Source: Mycobacterium sp. KBS0706 (GTDB lineage: Bacteria > Pseudomonadota > Alphaproteobacteria > DSM-16000 > Inquilinaceae). From it: a stretch of 64,000 bases of DNA. The position numbers were made by a program, and so were the translations under genes. The notes beneath the pieces are model-generated. The model was not told where the DNA came from and did no database searches. It worked only from the letters and a program-made list of their open reading frames with translations. Below, piece by piece: positions 11,653 through 22,781 of the stretch. The stretch is taken from the NCBI RefSeq assembly GCF_005938675.2, contig NZ_VCCH02000021.1, forward strand, positions 42,325-106,324, in the 5' to 3' direction. Position 1 is the first letter of the stretch; every line of letters begins with the position of its first letter.

Positions 11653-13707
11653 ATGCCCAAGCTGACGATTGACGGGGTCGAGATCGAGGTCGAGCCGGGC
11701 ACGTCGGTGCTGCAGGCCTGCGAGCGCCTCGGCATCGAGGTGCCGCGCTTCTGCTTCCACGACAAGCTCTCGGTGCCGGCCAACTGCCGCATGTGCCTCG
11801 TCGAGATGGAGAAGGCGCCGAAGCCGATCGCGTCCTGCGCGATGCCTGCGGGCGACGGCATGGTGATCAAGACGAACACCGATGTCGTGCGCGACGCGCG
11901 CCGCGGCATCATGGAGTTCCTGCTGATCAACCATCCGCTCGACTGCCCGATCTGCGACCAGGGCGGCGAGTGCGACCTGCAGGACCAGGCCGTGGCCTAC
12001 GGCTTCGACCGCGGCCGCTACACCGAAGGCAAGCGCGCGGTCACCGACAAGTATCTCGGGCCGCTGATCGAGACCTTCATGACGCGGTGCATCCAGTGCA
12101 CCCGCTGCATCCGCTTCATCGACGAGATCGCCGGCGTGCCGGTGCTCGGCGGCGTGAACCGCGGCGAGCACATGGAGATCACCACCTATGTCGAGCAGGC
12201 GATCGCGTCCGAGCTGTCGGGCAACCTGGTCGATGTCTGCCCGGTCGGCGCGCTGACCTCCAAGCCCTACGCCTTCAGCGCCCGGCCGTGGGAGCTGCGC
12301 AAGACCGAGACGGTCGACGTGCTCGACGCCATCGGCTCGAACATCCGCATCGACGCCCGCGGCGGCGAGGTGATGCGCGTGCTGCCGCGGCTGAACGAGG
12401 ACGTCAACGAGGAGTGGATCAGCGACAAGACCCGCTTCGCCGTCGACGGGCTGAAGCGCCGTCGCATCGACCGGCCTTATGTCCGGCGTGACGGCAAGCT
12501 GCAGCCGGCCAGCTGGGCCGAGGCGTTCCAGGCCATCGCCGACAAGGCCAAGGGGCTGGACGGCAAGCGCATGGCGGCGATCGCCGGCGACACCGTCGAC
12601 GCCGAGGCCATGGTCGCACTGAAGGACCTGATGGCGTCCTTCGGCTCGCCGAACCTCGACTGCCGCCAGGACGGGGCGAAGCTGCCGGCCGGGCCGCGCG
12701 GCGCCTATCTGTTCAACAGCGGCATCGCCGGGATCGAGCAGGCCGACGTCATCCTGCTGGTCGGCACCAACCCACGTTCGGAGGCGGCGATCGTCAACGC
12801 CCGCATCCGCAAGCGCTGGCTGAAGAACGGCCTGACCGTCGGCGTGGTCGGCCCGGATGCCGACCTGACCTACCGCACCCGCCATCTCGGCGCCGGGCCG
12901 GAGACGCTGGCGGCGATCGCCGACGGCACCGACGGCTTCGCCGAGGTGCTGCGCAACGCCAAGGCGCCGCTGCTGATCGTGGGGCAGGGGGCCCTGACCC
13001 GCGAGGACGGCGCCCAGGTCCTGGCGGCCTGCCGCCGGATCGCCGAGACCTTCGGCCTGGTCCGTGACGGCTGGAACGGCTTCAACGTGCTGCACACCGC
13101 CGCGGCGCGGGTCGGCGGCCTGGATCTCGGCTTCCTGCCGGGCCCGGGCGGTCGCGACGTCGCCGGCATTCTTGACGGCGCGAGCAAGGGCGAGATCGAC
13201 TTCGTCTGGCTGCTCGCGGCCGACGAGATCGACACCGGCCGCCTCGGCCAGGCCTTCGTGGTCTATCAGGGCCATCATGGCGACCGCGGCGCCCACCGCG
13301 CCGACGTGATCCTGCCGGGCGCCGCCTATACCGAGAAGAACGCGACCTACGTCAACACCGAAGGCCGCGTGCAGCAGGCCCGCATGGCGGTGTTTCCGCC
13401 GGGCGAGGCGCGCGAGGACTGGAAGATCCTGCGCGCTGCCAGCGAGGCGATGGGCCGCAAGCTGCCCTATGACAGCCTGCGCGAGGTGCGCCAGCGTCTG
13501 GTCGCGGTGAACCCGGTCTTTGGGACGCCGGACACCCAAGCTGCGGGCGAGTGGGGGGCCTTCGGCGCCGAGGGCGCGATGGGCTCGGCGCCCTTCGTCT
13601 CGGCGGTCGAGAACTTCTACATGACGGACCCGATCACCCGCGCCTCGGAGACGATGGCGCAGTGCATCGACGAGATCCTGGGCCAGCACAAAGCGGCGGC
13701 GGAGTAA
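11653..13707 (+). CDS. nuoG: NADH-quinone oxidoreductase subunit G
   Basis: The 75-kDa subunit of complex I, which channels electrons through several iron-sulfur clusters. It has 684 residues, the shorter mitochondrial-like form. The N-terminal [2Fe-2S] ferredoxin domain (about 1-80) has ligands in [17 protein letters not shown]. Next comes the His/Cys [4Fe-4S] region ([18 protein letters not shown]), then [10 protein letters not shown] with the distal [12 protein letters not shown]. The C-terminal half is a molybdopterin-oxidoreductase-like domain without obvious cofactor function. It sits between nuoF and nuoH with 10- and 4-bp gaps. Confidence 0.97.
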   Translation: MPKLTIDGVEIEVEPGTSVLQACERLGIEVPRFCFHDKLSVPANCRMCLVEMEKAPKPIASCAMPAGDGMVIKTNTDVVRDARRGIMEFLLINHPLDCPICDQGGECDLQDQAVAYGFDRGRYTEGKRAVTDKYLGPLIETFMTRCIQCTRCIRFIDEIAGVPVLGGVNRGEHMEITTYVEQAIASELSGNLVDVCPVGALTSKPYAFSARPWELRKTETVDVLDAIGSNIRIDARGGEVMRVLPRLNEDVNEEWISDKTRFAVDGLKRRRIDRPYVRRDGKLQPASWAEAFQAIADKAKGLDGKRMAAIAGDTVDAEAMVALKDLMASFGSPNLDCRQDGAKLPAGPRGAYLFNSGIAGIEQADVILLVGTNPRSEAAIVNARIRKRWLKNGLTVGVVGPDADLTYRTRHLGAGPETLAAIADGTDGFAEVLRNAKAPLLIVGQGALTREDGAQVLAACRRIAETFGLVRDGWNGFNVLHTAAARVGGLDLGFLPGPGGRDVAGILDGASKGEIDFVWLLAADEIDTGRLGQAFVVYQGHHGDRGAHRADVILPGAAYTEKNATYVNTEGRVQQARMAVFPPGEAREDWKILRAASEAMGRKLPYDSLREVRQRLVAVNPVFGTPDTQAAGEWGAFGAEGAMGSAPFVSAVENFYMTDPITRASETMAQCIDEILGQHKAAAE

Positions 13708-13711
13708 CGCG

Positions 13712-14719
13712 ATGGGTTTCTGGAGCGGATACGCCTGGCCGACGATCCTCGTCGTCCTTCAGATCGTCGCGATCGTCCTGCCGCTGATCATCGCGGTGGC
13801 CTATCTGACGCTTGCCGAGCGCAAGGTGATGGCGGCGATGCAGCTGCGCCAGGGCCCGATGGTGGTCGGCCCCTTCGGCCTGCTGCAGCCGCTGGCCGAC
13901 GGCATCAAGCTCTTGAGCAAGGAGACGATCATCCCGTCCGGCGCCAACCGGATGCTGTTTATCCTGGCGCCGATGATCACCTTCTTCCTCAGCCTCGTGG
14001 CCTGGGCGGTGATCCCGTTCGATGACGGCTGGGTACTGGCCGACATCAATGTCGGCGTTCTGTACCTGTTCGCGATCTCGTCGCTCGGCGTCTACGGCAT
14101 CATCATCGCCGGCTGGTCGTCGAACTCGAAATACGCCTTCCTCGGCGGCCTGCGGTCCGCGGCGCAGATGGTGTCCTACGAAGTCTCGATCGGCTTCGTC
14201 ATGATCTCCGTGCTGCTCTGCGTCGGCTCGCTCAACATCTCCGACATCGTCAAGGCGCAGCAGACCATCTGGTTCGCGATCCCGCTGTTCCCGATGTTCG
14301 TGATCTTCTTCATCTCGGCGCTGGCCGAGACCAACCGGGCGCCGTTCGACCTGCCCGAGGGTGAATCCGAGATCACCGGCGGCTTCATGGTCGAGTACTC
14401 GTCCATGACGTATGCGCTGTTCTTCCTCGGCGAATACGCCAACATGATCCTGATGAGCGGGATGACCACCATCCTGTTCCTCGGCGGCTGGCTGCCGCCC
14501 TTCGGCTTCGCGCCCTTCACCTGGATCCCGGGCGTGATCTGGTTCGTGCTGAAGATCCTCTTCTGCCTGTTCGTCTTCATCTGGGTCCGGGCGACGCTGC
14601 CGCGCTTCCGCTACGACCAGCTGATGCGCCTGGGCTGGAAGGTGTTCCTGCCGTTCTCGCTGGCCTGGGTGGTGATCACCGCCGGCGTGCTGACCGCCTT
14701 CGGCTGGCTGCCGAACTGA
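13712..14719 (+). CDS. nuoH: NADH-quinone oxidoreductase subunit H
   Basis: Membrane subunit at the heel of complex I; it forms part of the quinone chamber and the first proton channel. The 335 residues contain about eight transmembrane segments. Conserved loops are visible: [14 protein letters not shown] near residue 30, [17 protein letters not shown] near residue 205, and [18 protein letters not shown] before the last helix. It is closely packed with nuoG (4 bp) and nuoI (12 bp). Confidence 0.97.
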   Translation: MGFWSGYAWPTILVVLQIVAIVLPLIIAVAYLTLAERKVMAAMQLRQGPMVVGPFGLLQPLADGIKLLSKETIIPSGANRMLFILAPMITFFLSLVAWAVIPFDDGWVLADINVGVLYLFAISSLGVYGIIIAGWSSNSKYAFLGGLRSAAQMVSYEVSIGFVMISVLLCVGSLNISDIVKAQQTIWFAIPLFPMFVIFFISALAETNRAPFDLPEGESEITGGFMVEYSSMTYALFFLGEYANMILMSGMTTILFLGGWLPPFGFAPFTWIPGVIWFVLKILFCLFVFIWVRATLPRFRYDQLMRLGWKVFLPFSLAWVVITAGVLTAFGWLPN

Positions 14720-14731
14720 GAGGCCGAGACC

Positions 14732-15220
14732 ATGGCATTCATCGACCGCACCGCCCGCAGCCTGCTGCTCAAGGAAATCCTGGGCGGGCTGGCGCTGACC
14801 TTCAGCTACATGTTCAAGCAGAAGGCGACGCTGAACTACCCGTTCGAGAAGGGTCCGCTCAGCCCGCGCTTCCGCGGCGAGCACGCGCTGCGCCGCTATC
14901 CCAGCGGCGAAGAGCGGTGCATCGCCTGCAAGCTGTGCGAGGCGATCTGCCCGGCCCAGGCCATCACCATCGAGGCCGAGCCGCGCGCCGACGGCAGCCG
15001 CCGCACGACGCGCTACGACATCGACATGACCAAGTGCATCTATTGCGGCCTGTGCCAGGAGGCCTGCCCGGTGGATGCGATCGTCGAGGGACCGAACTTC
15101 GAGTTCGCCACCGAGACGCGCGAGGAGCTTTTCTACAACAAGGAGAAGCTGCTGCAGAACGGGGACCGCTGGGAGGCGCAGCTGGCCGCGAACATTGCGG
15201 TCGACGCGCCGTACCGGTAA
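14732..15220 (+). CDS. nuoI: NADH-quinone oxidoreductase subunit I
   Basis: The 23-kDa peripheral subunit carrying clusters N6a and N6b between NuoG and NuoB. The 162-residue protein has two ferredoxin-type motifs, [15 protein letters not shown] and [19 protein letters not shown], separated by about 40 residues. The N-terminal amphipathic segment ([21 protein letters not shown]) anchors it to the membrane arm. About 120 bp of non-coding sequence follow before nuoJ, the largest gap within the operon. Confidence 0.97.
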   Translation: MAFIDRTARSLLLKEILGGLALTFSYMFKQKATLNYPFEKGPLSPRFRGEHALRRYPSGEERCIACKLCEAICPAQAITIEAEPRADGSRRTTRYDIDMTKCIYCGLCQEACPVDAIVEGPNFEFATETREELFYNKEKLLQNGDRWEAQLAANIAVDAPYR

Positions 15221-15342
15221 GACCCGCCGCGCCGCCTCGCCGGGGGATTCGGTCCGGACTCCGTCGGGGGGCCGGGCCGCGAGAGGGGTAGAGCAATCGT
15301 GACCTCGAGCGTCCGCAAGGGGACGACAGGGAGCACCGTGAG

Positions 15343-15942
15343 ATGATCATCCAGGCCTTGGCCTTCTATCTTTTCGCCCTGATCACCGTCGTCGCTGGCG
15401 TGATGGTGATCTCGGCCCGCAATTCGGTGCATTCGGTGCTGTTCCTGATCCTCGCCTTCTTCAATGCGGCGGCGCTGTTCGTGCTGATCGGGGCGGAGTT
15501 CCTGGCGATGATCCTGGTCGTCGTCTATGTCGGCGCGGTCGCGGTCTTGTTCCTGTTCGTCGTGATGATGCTGGACATCAACTTCGCCGAGCTCAGGGCC
15601 GGCTTCCTGCGCTACCTGCCGATCGGCGCGCTGATCGGTGTGGTGCTGCTGGTCGAGCTGTTCCTGCTCTACGGCTCGATCGGCGGCCCGTCGATCCTGT
15701 CCGCAGGGGCGGCGCATTCGGGGCCGACCAACACGGCGGCGCTCGGCCAGCTGATCTACACGCAGTACGCCTATCCGTTCCAGGCAGCGGGCCTCGTCCT
15801 CCTGGTCGCGATGATCGGGGCGATCGTGCTGACCCTGCGCCACCGCGCCGGCGTCCGCCGCCAGGTGATTTCGCAGCAGCTCGCGCGCCGCCGCGAGGAG
15901 GTGATGGTGATCAAGAAGATCGGCACCGGGGAAGGGGCCTGA
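15343..15942 (+). CDS. nuoJ: NADH-quinone oxidoreductase subunit J
   Basis: Membrane-arm subunit of complex I related to mitochondrial ND6, with about five transmembrane helices in 199 residues. The third helix, with the Gly/Val-rich [20 protein letters not shown] motif that forms the pi-bulge, lies near residues 55-75. The C-terminus is a short positively charged tail. It starts after a 122-bp gap from nuoI in which I see no promoter-like element, and nuoK begins 4 bp after its stop. Confidence 0.95.
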   Translation: MIIQALAFYLFALITVVAGVMVISARNSVHSVLFLILAFFNAAALFVLIGAEFLAMILVVVYVGAVAVLFLFVVMMLDINFAELRAGFLRYLPIGALIGVVLLVELFLLYGSIGGPSILSAGAAHSGPTNTAALGQLIYTQYAYPFQAAGLVLLVAMIGAIVLTLRHRAGVRRQVISQQLARRREEVMVIKKIGTGEGA

Positions 15943-15946
15943 CGCC

Positions 15947-16255
15947 ATGACGATCGGAATCGGACACTATCTCGGCCTCGCGGCGATCCTGTTCACGCTC
16001 GGCATCTTCGGCGTGTTCCTGAACCGCAAGAACGTCATCGTCATCCTGATGTCGGTCGAGCTGATGCTGCTCGCCGTCAACATCAACCTCGTCGCCTTCT
16101 CGGTCGCCCTCGGCGACTTGGTGGGGCAGGTGTTCGCGCTGTTCGTGCTGACCGTCGCCGCCGCCGAGGCGGCGATCGGCCTCGCGATCCTCGTCGTCTA
16201 CTTCCGCAACCGCGGCTCGATCGCGGTTGAGGACATCAACATGATGAAGGGCTGA
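15947..16255 (+). CDS. nuoK: NADH-quinone oxidoreductase subunit K
   Basis: Small antiporter-like membrane subunit of complex I (ND4L homologue), 102 residues and three helices. Two buried glutamates of the proton path are visible: one in the second helix ([17 protein letters not shown]) and one in the third ([17 protein letters not shown]). It lies between nuoJ (4 bp) and nuoL (10 bp). Confidence 0.96.
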   Translation: MTIGIGHYLGLAAILFTLGIFGVFLNRKNVIVILMSVELMLLAVNINLVAFSVALGDLVGQVFALFVLTVAAAEAAIGLAILVVYFRNRGSIAVEDINMMKG

Positions 16256-16265
16256 GGCGCCCCCG

Positions 16266-18212
16266 ATGGACATCGCAGCAATCTTCCTGCCGCTGGCCGG
16301 CTTCCTGATCGCAGGACTGTTCGGCCGCTTCATCGGCGACCGCGCCTCGATGGCCGTGACGACGCTCGCCGTCTGCGTCGCCGCACTCATCTCCTGGTGG
16401 CTGTTCTTCGACGTCGCCATCGACGGCAACGTCCGCACCCATTCGCTGCTTCTGTGGATCAGCGTCGGCACCTTCGTCGCCGACTGGGCGCTGAAGTTCG
16501 ACACGCTGACCGCCGTGATGCTGATCGTGGTGAACACCGTCTCCGCGATGGTGCACGTCTACTCGATCGGCTACATGTCGCACGACCACTCGAAGCCGCG
16601 CTTCTTCGCCTATCTCAGCCTGTTCACCTTCGCCATGCTGATGCTGGTGACGGCGGACAACCTGGTGCAGCTGTTCTTCGGCTGGGAGGGAGTCGGCCTG
16701 GCCTCCTACCTGCTGATCGGCTTCTGGCATGAGAAGGAGAGCGCCCGGGCCGCCGCGGTGAAGGCATTCCTGGTCAACCGCGTCGGCGACTTCGGCTTCG
16801 CGCTGGGCATCTTCGCCGTCTACAAGATCTTCGGCACGGTGCGGTACGAGGAGATCTTCGCCGCCGCGCCGCATCTGGTCGATGCCCGGATCAACTTCCT
16901 CGGCATGGACCTGCCGGCCCTGACCACCGCCTCATTGCTGCTGTTCGTCGGCGCCATGGGCAAGTCGGCCCAGCTCGGCCTGCACACCTGGCTGCCGGAC
17001 GCGATGGAAGGCCCGACCCCGGTCTCGGCCCTGATCCATGCCGCGACGATGGTCACCGCCGGCGTGTTCATGCTGGCGCGGATGTCGCCGCTGTTCGAAT
17101 ACGCCCCGGACGCGCTGGCCGTGGTCACCGTGATCGGCGCGCTGACCGCCTTCGTCGCCGCGACGATCGGCCTGACCCAGTTCGACATCAAACGGGTCAT
17201 CGCCTATTCGACCATGAGCCAGCTCGGCTACATGTTCTTCGCCATCGGCGTCTCGGCCTACCAGGCGGCGATTTTCCACCTGCTGACCCACGCCTTCTTC
17301 AAGGCGCTGCTGTTCCTCGGCGCCGGCTCGGTGATCCACGCCATGGGCGGCGAGCAGGACATGCGGAAGATGGGCGGCATCTGGAAGCTGATCCCCTGGA
17401 CCTATGCCCTGATGTGGATCGGCAGCCTGGCGCTGGCCGGCATCGGCATCCCTGGCGTGTTCGGCTTCGCCGGCTTCTACTCGAAAGACATGATCCTCGA
17501 AGCATCCTGGGCCGCCCACACCAATGTCGGCGCCTTCGCCTACTGGCTCGGCATCCTGGCGGCGGTGATGACCGCCTTCTACAGCGGCCGCCTCCTGTTC
17601 ATGACCTTCCACGGCAAGCCGCGCGCCGACCACCATACCATGGACCATGTCCATGAATCCCCGCCGGTGATGTTGGTGCCGCTCCTGATCCTCGGCGCCG
17701 GCGCGGTGCTGGCCGGCCTGATCGGCTACGACGTCTTCGTCGGCGAGGGGCGCGAGCACTTCTGGCGCGAGGCGATCCTGGTGCTGCCCGCCCAGGACAG
17801 CATCGAGGCGGCGCACCACGTCGCCCTCTGGGTCAAGCTGCTGCCGCTGGTCGCCGGCCTGGCCGGGCTCGCCGCCTCCTGGGTGTACTACATCCAGGCG
17901 CCGTCCCTGGCGGGCGCGACAGTGCGGGCGTTCAAGCCGATCCACCAGCTGTTCTTCCGCAAGTGGTACTTCGACGAGATCTACGATGCCCTCTTCGTCA
18001 AGCCGGCCTTCGTCCTGGGCCGCGCGCTCTGGAAGGGCGGCGACGGGGCGATCATCGACCGGCTCGGGCCGGACGGCATCGCCGCCACCTCGATCGGCGT
18101 CGCCCGCCGGGCCAGCCGGCTCGAGAGCGGCTATGTCTACCACTATGCCTTCGTCATGGTGATCGGCGTGGTCGCGCTGGTCTCCTGGTATGTCTTCGGC
18201 GGCCGGATGTGA
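16266..18212 (+). CDS. nuoL: NADH-quinone oxidoreductase subunit L
   Basis: Distal antiporter-like subunit of complex I (ND5 homologue) that pumps protons and carries the long lateral helix. The 648 residues contain 15-16 hydrophobic segments. Family landmarks include FFGWEGVGLASYLLIGFW with the key Glu (about 144), the LHTWLPDAMEGPTPVSALIH loop and the HAFFKALLFLGAG segment. The C-terminal region ends in a final helix after a KWYFDEIYD stretch. nuoM follows 9 bp later. Confidence 0.97.
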   Translation: MDIAAIFLPLAGFLIAGLFGRFIGDRASMAVTTLAVCVAALISWWLFFDVAIDGNVRTHSLLLWISVGTFVADWALKFDTLTAVMLIVVNTVSAMVHVYSIGYMSHDHSKPRFFAYLSLFTFAMLMLVTADNLVQLFFGWEGVGLASYLLIGFWHEKESARAAAVKAFLVNRVGDFGFALGIFAVYKIFGTVRYEEIFAAAPHLVDARINFLGMDLPALTTASLLLFVGAMGKSAQLGLHTWLPDAMEGPTPVSALIHAATMVTAGVFMLARMSPLFEYAPDALAVVTVIGALTAFVAATIGLTQFDIKRVIAYSTMSQLGYMFFAIGVSAYQAAIFHLLTHAFFKALLFLGAGSVIHAMGGEQDMRKMGGIWKLIPWTYALMWIGSLALAGIGIPGVFGFAGFYSKDMILEASWAAHTNVGAFAYWLGILAAVMTAFYSGRLLFMTFHGKPRADHHTMDHVHESPPVMLVPLLILGAGAVLAGLIGYDVFVGEGREHFWREAILVLPAQDSIEAAHHVALWVKLLPLVAGLAGLAASWVYYIQAPSLAGATVRAFKPIHQLFFRKWYFDEIYDALFVKPAFVLGRALWKGGDGAIIDRLGPDGIAATSIGVARRASRLESGYVYHYAFVMVIGVVALVSWYVFGGRM

Positions 18213-18221
18213 GAGTGACTC

Positions 18222-19742
18222 ATGGGTAACTGGCCGATCCTCTCGCTCGCCACCTTCCTGCCGCTGGTCGGAGCAGCCTTGATCCTGCTGCTGGCCCGCG
18301 GCAGCGAGGCCGCCGTGGCCGCCACCTCGCGCTGGGTGGCGCTGTGGACCACGCTCGTCACCTTCGCCCTCTCGGTCGCCATCTGGCTCGGCTTCGACCC
18401 GACCGCGGTCGGCTTCCAGATGGAAGAGAAGGTGGCCTGGTTCCCGGACCTCAACATCGCCTACCACATGGGCGTGGACGGCATCTCGGTGCTGTTCGTC
18501 GTCCTGTCGGCCTTCCTGATGCCGATCTGCATCCTCGCCAGCTGGGAGAGCATCCACAGCCGGGTGAAGGAGTACATGGTCTCGTTCCTGATCCTCGAGA
18601 CCATGATGATCGGCATGTTCTGCGCGCTCGACTACGTGCTGTTCTACGTCTTCTTCGAAGGCGTGCTGATCCCGATGTTCGTGCTGATCGGCATCTGGGG
18701 GTCGGGCGAGCGCCGCATCTATGCCGCGTTCAAGTTCTTCCTGTTCACGCTGCTCGGCTCGGTGCTGATGCTGGTGGCCCTCCTGGCCATGTATGTCCAG
18801 GCCGGCACCACCGACATCCCGACCCTGCTGGCGACCGATTTCGGCTACGACATGCAGGTCTGGCTATGGCTGGCCATGTTCGCCTCCTTCGCCGTGAAGG
18901 TGCCGATGTGGCCGGTCCACACCTGGCTGCCGGACGCGCATGTCGAGGCGCCGACGGCGGGTTCGGTGATCCTGGCCGGCGTGCTGCTGAAGATGGGCGG
19001 CTACGGCTTCCTGCGCTTCTCGATCCCGATGCTGCCCGAGGCGACGGCGCTGTTGACGCCGCTGGTCTACGGCCTGTCGATCGTCGCGGTCATCTACACC
19101 TCCCTCGTCGCCCTGGCGCAGGAGGACATGAAGAAGATGATCGCCTATTCCTCGATCGCGCATATGGGCTTCGTCACCGCCGGCATGTTCTCGCTGACCC
19201 AGCAGGGCGTCGAGGGCTCGATCTTCCAGATGCTCAGCCACGGCGTGGTCTCGTCGGCGCTGTTCCTCTGCGTCGGCGTGGTCTATGACCGGCTGCACAC
19301 CCGCGAGATCGCGCGCTATGGCGGTCTGGCGAACAACATGCCGAAATACGCCGTGTTCTTCATGATCATGCTGCTCGGCTCGGTCGGCCTGCCGGCCACC
19401 TCGGGCTTCGTCGGCGAGTTCCTGATCCTGACCGGCCTGTTCCAGGTGAACACCTGGGTCGCGACCCTGACCGCGACCGGCCTGGTGCTCGGCGCCACCT
19501 ACATGCTGCTCTTGTACCGCAAGGTCATCTTCGGCGAGATCACACGCGAGGATGTGCGGAAGATGACCGACCTGAGCCCGCGCGAGATCGTCCTCTTCGT
19601 GCCGCTGGCCCTGGTGGTGCTGTGGATGGGCATCTACCCGTCCAGCTTCCTGAACGTGATGTCGGTCTCGGTCGACCACCTCATCACCCAATACCACGCC
19701 GATCTCGGCCGCGCCGACGCGGTCGCGTTGGCCGTCCGCTGA
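18222..19742 (+). CDS. nuoM: NADH-quinone oxidoreductase subunit M
   Basis: Antiporter-like proton-pumping subunit of complex I (ND4 homologue), 506 residues with about 14 helices. Conserved signatures are FFEGVLIPMFVLIG (channel Glu near 147), PVHTWLPDAHVEAPTAGSV and the AYSSIAHMGF segment. The sequence aligns with NuoL and NuoN in the same antiporter fold. It is followed 18 bp later by nuoN. Confidence 0.97.
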   Translation: MGNWPILSLATFLPLVGAALILLLARGSEAAVAATSRWVALWTTLVTFALSVAIWLGFDPTAVGFQMEEKVAWFPDLNIAYHMGVDGISVLFVVLSAFLMPICILASWESIHSRVKEYMVSFLILETMMIGMFCALDYVLFYVFFEGVLIPMFVLIGIWGSGERRIYAAFKFFLFTLLGSVLMLVALLAMYVQAGTTDIPTLLATDFGYDMQVWLWLAMFASFAVKVPMWPVHTWLPDAHVEAPTAGSVILAGVLLKMGGYGFLRFSIPMLPEATALLTPLVYGLSIVAVIYTSLVALAQEDMKKMIAYSSIAHMGFVTAGMFSLTQQGVEGSIFQMLSHGVVSSALFLCVGVVYDRLHTREIARYGGLANNMPKYAVFFMIMLLGSVGLPATSGFVGEFLILTGLFQVNTWVATLTATGLVLGATYMLLLYRKVIFGEITREDVRKMTDLSPREIVLFVPLALVVLWMGIYPSSFLNVMSVSVDHLITQYHADLGRADAVALAVR

Positions 19743-19760
19743 GCCGGGGATCCGATCGCC

Positions 19761-21236
19761 ATGGTGTCTCTTCCCGATCTGATGCCGGCCCTGCCGGAGA
19801 TCTTCCTGGCCTGCGCCGGCATGGCGCTGCTGCTGATCGGTGTCTTCCTGGGCGAGAAGTCGACCCGGATCGTCGCCTCCCTGGCGGTGATGTCCTTCAT
19901 CATCGCCGCCGCCCTGCTGCTGATGGCGCCGGGCGGGCGGGCCGTGACCTTCAGCGGCATGTTCGTCGCCGACGGCTTCGGCGTGTTCATGAAGATCCTG
20001 GTGCTGATCGGCTCGGCGCTGGCCCTGATCATGTCGCTCGACTATCTCGAGCATGAGGGCATGTCGCGCTTCGAGTATCCGGTGCTGTTCGTGCTGGCCA
20101 CCGTCGGCATGCTGCTGATGATCAGCGCCAACAACCTGATCTCGCTCTATCTCGGCCTCGAGCTGCAGAGCCTGTCGCTCTACGTCGTCGCCGCCTTCAA
20201 CCGCGATTCGGAGCGGTCGAGCGAGGCCGGGCTGAAATACTTCGTGCTCGGCGCGCTGTCCTCGGGCCTGCTGCTGTACGGCGCCTCGCTGATCTACGGC
20301 TTCCTCGGCACCACCAGCTTCGACGCGCTGGCCCAGGCCCTCTCCGGCCAGGCGGGACAGGGCGTGGTGCTCGGCGGCGCCTCGATGGGCGTGATCATCG
20401 GCCTCGTCTTCGTCTGCGCCGCCCTGGCCTTCAAGGTCTCGGCCGTGCCGTTCCACATGTGGACGCCGGACGTCTATGAGGGCGCGCCGACCCCGGTCAC
20501 CGCCTTCTTCGCAGTGGCCCCGAAGGTGGCGGCCATGGCGCTGTTCGTCCGCGTGCTGGTGGAGCCGTTCGGCCATCTCACCAGCCAGTGGCAGCAGATC
20601 ATCGTCGTCGCCTCGGCCTTGTCGATGATCCTCGGTGCCTTCGCCGCGATCGCGCAGACCAACATCAAGCGGCTGATGGCCTATTCCTCGATCGGCCATG
20701 TCGGCTTCGCGCTGCTCGGCCTCGCCGCCGGCACGCAGCAGGGCATCACTGGCGTGATCGTCTACATGGCGATCTACATCCCGATGAGCCTCGGCGCCTT
20801 CGCCGTGATCCTGTCGATGCGGATCGACGGCAAGCAGGTGGAGGGGATCCAGGACCTCGCCGGCCTCGGCAAGTCCAGCCCCGGCATGGCCTTCGCCCTG
20901 GTGATCATGATGTTCTCGATGGCCGGCATCCCGCCGCTGGCCGGCTTCTTCGCCAAGCTCTACGTGTTCAAGGCGGTGATCGAGCAGGGCACCACCGGCT
21001 TCATCGTGCTCGCGGTGATCGGCGTGCTGGCCAGCGTGGTGTCGGCGGTTTACTACCTGAAGATCATCCGGGTGATGTATTTCGACGAGCCGAAGGTCGG
21101 CTTCGACAAGCCGGAAGGCGCCGCGATCCCGGCGATCCTCGCCGTCTCGACCCTGTTTATCGTCATGTTCTGGTTGCTGCCGGCGCCGCTGACCGGGGCT
21201 GCCCAGGCGGCCGCGGCCAGCCTGTTCGGAGGCTGA
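19761..21236 (+). CDS. nuoN: NADH-quinone oxidoreductase subunit N
   Basis: Antiporter-like subunit of complex I (ND2 homologue), 491 residues and about 14 helices. Characteristic stretches are [18 protein letters not shown] with the channel Glu, [20 protein letters not shown] and [16 protein letters not shown]. It closes the nuo gene set, and its stop overlaps the birA ATG by one base, so birA is probably co-transcribed. This nuoN-birA linkage is common in alphaproteobacteria. Confidence 0.97.
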   Translation: MVSLPDLMPALPEIFLACAGMALLLIGVFLGEKSTRIVASLAVMSFIIAAALLLMAPGGRAVTFSGMFVADGFGVFMKILVLIGSALALIMSLDYLEHEGMSRFEYPVLFVLATVGMLLMISANNLISLYLGLELQSLSLYVVAAFNRDSERSSEAGLKYFVLGALSSGLLLYGASLIYGFLGTTSFDALAQALSGQAGQGVVLGGASMGVIIGLVFVCAALAFKVSAVPFHMWTPDVYEGAPTPVTAFFAVAPKVAAMALFVRVLVEPFGHLTSQWQQIIVVASALSMILGAFAAIAQTNIKRLMAYSSIGHVGFALLGLAAGTQQGITGVIVYMAIYIPMSLGAFAVILSMRIDGKQVEGIQDLAGLGKSSPGMAFALVIMMFSMAGIPPLAGFFAKLYVFKAVIEQGTTGFIVLAVIGVLASVVSAVYYLKIIRVMYFDEPKVGFDKPEGAAIPAILAVSTLFIVMFWLLPAPLTGAAQAAAASLFGG

Positions 21237-21994
21237 TGCCCGACGCCCTGCCTCCCATCGCACTGCCACCGGGCTGGCGGCTCGACGCGCGGGACCGCGT
21301 CGGCAGCACCAATGACGAGGCGCGGGCGCTCGCCGTAGCGGGCGCCGCGCACGGCACCATCGTCTGGGCCCGGCGGCAGGACGCGGCCCGGGGCCGCCGC
21401 GGCCGCGCCTGGTCCGCGCCGGAAGGAAACCTCTACTGCACGGCCATCCTGCGGCCGCAGGTGCCGTTCAGCCGGGCCGGGGAGCTGACCTTCGTGGTCG
21501 CTGTCGCCGTGGCCGACGCGGTGGCAAGCTTCGGGCTCGAACCGAAGCTGAAATGGCCGAACGACGTGCAGATCGCCGGCGACAAGATGTGCGGCATCCT
21601 GCTGGAGGCCGCAGTCGCCCCGGATCGCACCGTCGACTGGATCGTCGCCGGCATCGGCGTGAACATCGCCCACCACCCCCAGCTGGCCGACTACAACGCC
21701 ACCAGCCTGCACGCCGCCGGCGCGAAGGACGCGACGGTCGAGGCGGCGCTGGAGCGGCTGGCCGCAGCGCTGGACCGCCGCCTGGCGGAATGGCGGGCAG
21801 GGGGCTTCGATGCCACCCGTGCCGCCTGGCTCAAGCGCGCCGTCGGTCTCGGCGCCCGCATCAAGGTGCGGCTCGAGACCGAGACGCTGGAGGGGGTGTT
21901 CGAGCAGATCGACCCGACCGGCGCTCTGATCTTGCGCACCGACACCGGCCGGCACAGCATCACCGCGGGCGACGTCTTCTTCGGGAGGGGCTGA
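21236..21994 (+). CDS. birA: Biotin--[acetyl-CoA-carboxylase] ligase
   Basis: Attaches biotin through biotinyl-AMP to carrier lysines of biotin-dependent carboxylases. The 252-residue protein has the active-site loop ARGRRGRAWSAPEGNLY (about 42-58), KWPNDVQ with the conserved Lys (about 105) and a small C-terminal domain starting near 200. There is no N-terminal winged helix, so it is a ligase without repressor function. The ATG begins on the last base of the nuoN stop codon; coaX follows after one base. The methylmalonyl-CoA epimerase two genes downstream belongs to propionate metabolism, which uses a biotin enzyme, but this link is only suggestive. Confidence 0.95.
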   Translation: MPDALPPIALPPGWRLDARDRVGSTNDEARALAVAGAAHGTIVWARRQDAARGRRGRAWSAPEGNLYCTAILRPQVPFSRAGELTFVVAVAVADAVASFGLEPKLKWPNDVQIAGDKMCGILLEAAVAPDRTVDWIVAGIGVNIAHHPQLADYNATSLHAAGAKDATVEAALERLAAALDRRLAEWRAGGFDATRAAWLKRAVGLGARIKVRLETETLEGVFEQIDPTGALILRTDTGRHSITAGDVFFGRG

Positions 21995-21995
21995 G

Positions 21996-22781
21996 ATGCT
22001 TCTCGCCATCGATGCGGGCAACACCAACATCGTCTTCGCGGTGTTCGACGGGGCACAGCAGAAGGGCCAGTGGCGCATCGCCACCGACAGCCGCCGCACC
22101 TCCGACGAATACGCCGTCTGGCTGGTCTCGCTGATGAAGATGCGGGGCCTGCGGCCGGTCGACGTGACCCGCTCGATCCTGTCCAGCGTGGTGCCGGCCG
22201 CGACCTTCAACTTGGCCAAGCTGTGCCGCGACCATTTCGGCACCGACCCGATGCGGGTCGGCGATCCCGAGATCCAGCTCGGCATCAGGAATCTGCTGCG
22301 CAACCCGCGCGAGGCGGGGGCCGACCGGCTGGTCAACGCCGTTTCCGCCGGCGCCGCCTATCCCAAGCCGCTGATCGTGGTCGACATCGGCACCGGCACC
22401 ACCTTCGACGTGGTCAACGCCGATGGCGACTTCGTCGGCGGCATCATCGCCCCGGGACCCCAGCTGGCGCTCGACGCGTTGCACAAGGTGGCGGCCCAGC
22501 TGCCCAAGGTCGAGATCGTGCGGCCGGAGCAGGTGATCGGCTACGGCACCATCAGCGCCATGCAATCCGGCATGTTCTGGGGCTATCTCAGCATGATCGA
22601 AGGGCTGATCACCCGCATCAAGGCCGAGCTGTCGCCGACCGGCACGCCGCCGGTGACGGTGATCACCACCGGCGGCCTCGGTAGCGTTTTTGCCCAGGCG
22701 ACCCATATGATCGACCACATCGACAGCGAACTGACCCTGCGCGGACTGCGCCTCATCTACGAGCGAAACACCACCACATGA
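21996..22781 (+). CDS. coaX: Type III pantothenate kinase
   Basis: First step of coenzyme A synthesis: phosphorylates pantothenate. CoaX is the ASKHA-fold, feedback-insensitive type. The 261-residue protein begins with the phosphate-binding loop LLAIDAGNTNIVFAVFDG, has GADRLVNAVSA near residue 110, and a second nucleotide-binding stretch VVDIGTGTTFDVVN near 128-141 with the conserved Asp. It sits one base after birA and overlaps the RNase J gene by 4 nt, so the three are translated as a block. Confidence 0.95.
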   Translation: MLLAIDAGNTNIVFAVFDGAQQKGQWRIATDSRRTSDEYAVWLVSLMKMRGLRPVDVTRSILSSVVPAATFNLAKLCRDHFGTDPMRVGDPEIQLGIRNLLRNPREAGADRLVNAVSAGAAYPKPLIVVDIGTGTTFDVVNADGDFVGGIIAPGPQLALDALHKVAAQLPKVEIVRPEQVIGYGTISAMQSGMFWGYLSMIEGLITRIKAELSPTGTPPVTVITTGGLGSVFAQATHMIDHIDSELTLRGLRLIYERNTTT